A stretch of 60,000 nucleotides of DNA from Hydractinia symbiolongicarpus (taxonomy: Eukaryota > Cnidaria > Hydrozoa > Anthoathecata > Hydractiniidae). Both the position numbers and the translations under genes were made by a program. The notes beneath the pieces were generated by a model, which ran no database searches, was not told where the DNA came from, and saw only the letters and a program-made list of their open reading frames with translations. Location: positions 18,464,851 to 18,524,850 of the forward strand of contig NC_079877.1 of the NCBI RefSeq assembly GCF_029227915.1, in the 5' to 3' direction. Within the stretch, counting starts at the first letter, position 1, and every line of letters begins with the position of its first letter. Below, piece by piece: positions 57,138 to 60,000 of the stretch.

Positions 57138-57395
57138 AACCTAAAGTAGGGCATTTTAAATATTGACGATTTTTGACTATCTTTGGGCAGAAATAGCAAC
57201 TACCCAAAGTAGGGTACTTTAATATTGACGATTTTTGACTGATTTTGGGCAGAAAAAAAACCCACCCAAAGCAGGGCATTTTAATATTGACGATTTTTGA
57301 CCAACTTTGGGCAGGAATGAAAACCACCCAAAGTAGGGCATTTAATATTGACGATTTTTAACTGAGTTTGGGCGGGAATAAAAACCATTTAAAGT
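57138..57395. repeat. ~61 bp minisatellite, four copies
   Basis: Unit contains CCCAAAGTAGGGCATTTT, ATATTGACGATTTTTGAC and CTTTGGGCAG. The CCCAAAG and CTTTGGG words are inverted, so each unit can fold into a hairpin. Confidence 0.9.
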
Positions 57396-57777
57396 CTAGC
57401 AGCTTTCCGACCAAATACTACCTCGTAGGGTGTCATTTTTATGCTTCGCACAAATGAATTGTTCATAGCATCTAAAACATGTAAAAATATTAAGATTAGT
57501 TACCATACCGTAGCCTTTAAAAAAAAAGATCGTTGCCAGCTTGGTTCAAAATTTAAGAAATATAAACAAAAATCAGAAAAACTTCGCTGACAGCAAAAAA
57601 CTTTTATTAGATTTTGAATATATTCAACAGAATACACTAAATTAACTTTCAAAATACTAATACTGGATTTTTGGCAGCTAATCAGACCAGTTGCATGTTC
57701 CCGTGTCATTTTCTCGGGCGCTGATCATTGTCTAAATTGTGTTACTTTAAGGGCAGAAATTTTCAAAATCTTTATTT

Positions 57778-58221
57778 TTGGGAACAAAAACTTTCGCGAA
57801 TGACAATGAATTCAGGAGAATGAACAACTTAAAATACGAGCCAGATAATGTTTTTGACAGGTTTGCTATAAAAACTGTTGATAAAAATGAAGACACAGTT
57901 GGACACTTGCCAAAAGAAATATCAAGAGTGACAAAGTACTTTTTGGATCGATGTTTCACAATGCCATGCAAGCTGACTTCAAATCATTACCGCCGCTCAT
58001 CTTTATTTCAAGGTGGACTTGAAATCAAGTGTGAAGTCATGATAAATGCACGGTTAACAATGCTTCAAACAAGACTGATAACACGCTTAGAATTGGTTCA
58101 CTATATAAACACTGAACCTGTGAAAGAAAAACTGATCAATGTTGTGATGACACTTCCTCCGTTAATAGACGATATTGCGATTAAAAATAAGTTTCCCGCG
58201 CACAATGCATTCTGGGATTGA
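57778..58221 (+). CDS. HIRAN-like domain protein (partial or transposon-associated)
   Basis: Open frame of 147 codons ending TGA. EPDNVFDRFAIKTV followed by VGHLPKEISRVTKYFLDR and QGGLEIKCEVMI is the core pattern of HIRAN domains (N.YD..A..V....VGHLP..IS). HIRAN domains in HLTF/Rad5 helicases bind DNA 3' ends. Stand-alone versions occur in many copies in cnidarian genomes. The frame has no good ATG before the domain; an in-frame ATG lies at 57820, or an upstream exon is missing. The C-terminal ~50 residues are not recognised. Confidence 0.6.
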   Translation: MGTKTFANDNEFRRMNNLKYEPDNVFDRFAIKTVDKNEDTVGHLPKEISRVTKYFLDRCFTMPCKLTSNHYRRSSLFQGGLEIKCEVMINARLTMLQTRLITRLELVHYINTEPVKEKLINVVMTLPPLIDDIAIKNKFPAHNAFWD

Positions 58222-58810
58222 TTTGGTGATATGAAATCAAAACAAACGCTCTAGTTGATGAAAATGGCTGGTAGCTGGAGCTTTTCAAACTTTACATCAT
58301 CAAAAAAAATAATGTTATGTTTGTGAAATGGGTGGAAATGATTTTTGTGCAGTATATGGTTGAGTAAAATTGTGGTAGCAGGCTTAGACCTTGTGCTGTG
58401 AAATCGGTGTCTACTATTTTATGTGTCTAAAAACAATAGACACGGGAATGTGTCTTATATGCATCCGTTGAGATGATATCTAGCATGCTTGAGTATGGTG
58501 TTTACAAGTATAAACTTTAAAGCCGTTAAGGTAAACAGTGGCAAATTCTCGAAGAAATCACAGCAGCGTTTATATCATTCAGTCATTTGTAAGGGTAAAG
58601 CCTAATTCTCATTCATATTCAAAATTGTTAGCTATATATTATATAGCTACCTCCTCTTCAAGAAGAATGTTTTATAGTAACTACATAACAATGGTTGAGT
58701 CTGTTATTAGCTTGTTGATTGATTATTCGATGTTGTTGACTGTGTTGAAAATCACTATCTCTCCATCATCACTTGTTCTGTTTTCTGTTTGCGTTGACAG
58801 ATTTCTTTGT

Positions 58811-59101
58811 TTAAAGTTTTGGTAGTAATTTCTTTCGGTTACTGGTATGCTGGCCAAAATCAGATATTATGTGACCTATCCTACATTGTGCTCCATTTAC
58901 CATGCCATCTTTCACAGTCATCTCACATACGTATGTATATACAGCTGTCACATTTGGGGTTTTATCATCCTTGAAATAAAAAACAGAATTCAATCTCTTT
59001 AAAACAAGGCATTAAGGATTATTAACTTCAAAAAATGTTGAGAATCTACTGGTCCATTTTACCTTGAATCTAATATTCTTCCACTGAGCTGAAGTATGAA
59101 A
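58811..59101 (-). CDS. Two exons of an unidentified gene (3' part)
   Basis: Exon 59101-59063 (acceptor TTTTTCAG, donor TTCAAG|GTAAAA, 13 codons, FHTSAQWKNIRFK) and exon 58969-58811 (acceptor TATTTCAAG). They join in phase and end at a stop at 58811. The second exon reads NVTAVYTYVCEMTVKDGMV and GAQCRIGHIISDF, with two cysteines and an N-glycosylation site, which suggests an extracellular beta-rich domain. Upstream exons would lie right of 59121. Family not recognised. Confidence 0.45.
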
Positions 59102-59651
59102 CTGAAAAATTGTTTTTTTAGCTTTTGACCATTATAAAAACAATATTCCATCTGTGTTTCAAAGTTTATGCTCTCCTGTTAGATATAGACATGAACACTG
59201 TACAAAATCATCGCATTTTAAGTTGTGTATTCATTCCTCGTGTCAACACCATAACTTTAGGATCATACAGTGCTAAAACTAGGATTGCAAAATTATTACC
59301 AGGGTTACATTACCTATTGAAAATTGTTTGAGAAAACACTAACAAAGCATGTTTCAAATTTACGTCTAGGATTAACGCTGCATCTGAAGAATCCATAAAT
59401 TATATATATATTAATTTTTGAATTCTTAGTGTCAAAAATTTGGAAAATGTTTATTATATAATACAGTGGTAGTTCTATTTCTTTTAATGAAATTGAGATA
59501 AATCCCCTGTTTTTTTTAAAAAACTTTGGTGGTGAAAAGTATTTGTTTCCCCCCTCCAGTGTGACGGCATTCTGGCTTTATAAAATGTTTTTCTTAGCAC
59601 TTACTTTTATTTAGATTATTCCCTTAATAACTACTATCAATATTTTTTTAG

Positions 59652-59839
59652 ATATCACATCAAAGAATTTTGCTGGGATGTACATGGAAGTACTCTTTTT
59701 TAAACAGAGTACTTCTGAAATGGAAAGTTTGGAACATACGTTAGCCGATAACTTGCCATGTTCCTCTGGAGTGACGGAATCAAGTTATTTAACATCTTAT
59801 ATTTTGGGTTCCTATGCATTTCATAATGGACATAATTAA
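59652..59839 (+). CDS. Possible terminal exon, plus strand
   Basis: After a TATTTTTTTAG acceptor an open frame of 62 codons runs to TAA (59837-59839), including ITSKNFAGMYMEVLFFKQST. It contains an inverted pair AGTACTCTTTTT / AACAGAGTACT. No homology was recognised and no partner exon was found, so it may be chance. Confidence 0.25.
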
Positions 59840-60000
59840 ATAGTCCAAATTAACGTTCGATGTTAACATTTATAACTATAATAATTATTAATAATGACAT
59901 TAACACGGACACTTTATAATTCTATTTATATGAAATATATTTCCCAACAAAATTCACGTAATCGATGGCTATGCATTTTTTTCCTTTTTAGTTTTTTTTT

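Noticed and set aside
57031-57327. 98-residue minus-strand frame with repeated CPTLG
   Set aside because: It is the 61 bp minisatellite translated; the repeat period is not a multiple of three across all units.
1-60000. tRNA, rRNA or CRISPR content
   Set aside because: No cloverleaf with conserved GGTTCRANYCC-type box, no rRNA-like stretch and no regularly spaced direct-repeat/spacer array was seen.

Overview
The window looks like nuclear DNA of an animal, most likely a hydrozoan or other cnidarian. It is AT-rich and has animal-type GT..AG splice junctions. It also holds dense nested DNA transposons, a BEL/Pao LTR retrotransposon, CAGA-microsatellite-bearing tandem repeats, and gene families (P2X7-C-like, HIRAN-like, GCDTTS-type ORFs) that I associate with cnidarian repeats. 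The organism is inferred from content; no species-diagnostic locus is present.

Two host genes can be named from assembled exons. At 609-1740 (minus) three exons join in phase into a DAZ/Boule-type RRM protein. From 29877 down to 6186 (minus) about fifteen exons join in phase into a roughly 534-residue LRRC71 orthologue. Its 17.7 kb intron (10012-27698) holds most of the repeat content of the first half of the window. A small secreted-protein gene starts head-to-head with it at 29889 (plus). Its signal-peptide exon is broken by a 103 bp insertion flanked by a 13 bp duplication. Less certain host exons lie at 45656-46311 (plus), 52596-54579 (minus), 58811-59101 (minus) and 59652-59839 (plus).

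Mobile DNA by region. 2-8.3 kb: two copies of a TTAA-flanked terminal-inverted-repeat (TIR) element. 10.1-12.5 kb: hAT-like element with a 5 bp duplication. 12.85-15.8 kb: a nest of at least four levels. 16.2 kb: a hammerhead-like motif. 17.1-22.5 kb: a tandem array of about 740 bp units rich in TGACGTCA palindromes, one unit expanded to 2.4 kb. 22.6-24.0 kb: a decayed transposon-type gene. 24.4-26.1 kb: a TTAA-flanked element encoding a spliced P2X7-C-like protein. 27.1-27.7 kb: a PIF/Harbinger deletion derivative. 31.3-36.9 kb: a complete but mutated BEL/Pao element with a CTGAT duplication. 39.5-43.3 kb: a second hAT-like copy with two further nested elements. 43.5-44.9 kb: reversed copies of the 740 bp unit. 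46.6-47.6 kb: an element with a 9 bp duplication. 50.5-53.4 kb: a third hAT-like copy.

The right end also carries tandem repeats (31 bp, 98 bp, 61 bp units) and an unusual GC-rich array of TTCTAGAA-centred palindromes (54.85-55.3 kb). No rRNA, tRNA or CRISPR was recognised. All exon structures were read by eye from splice signals and reading-phase continuity, without transcripts.
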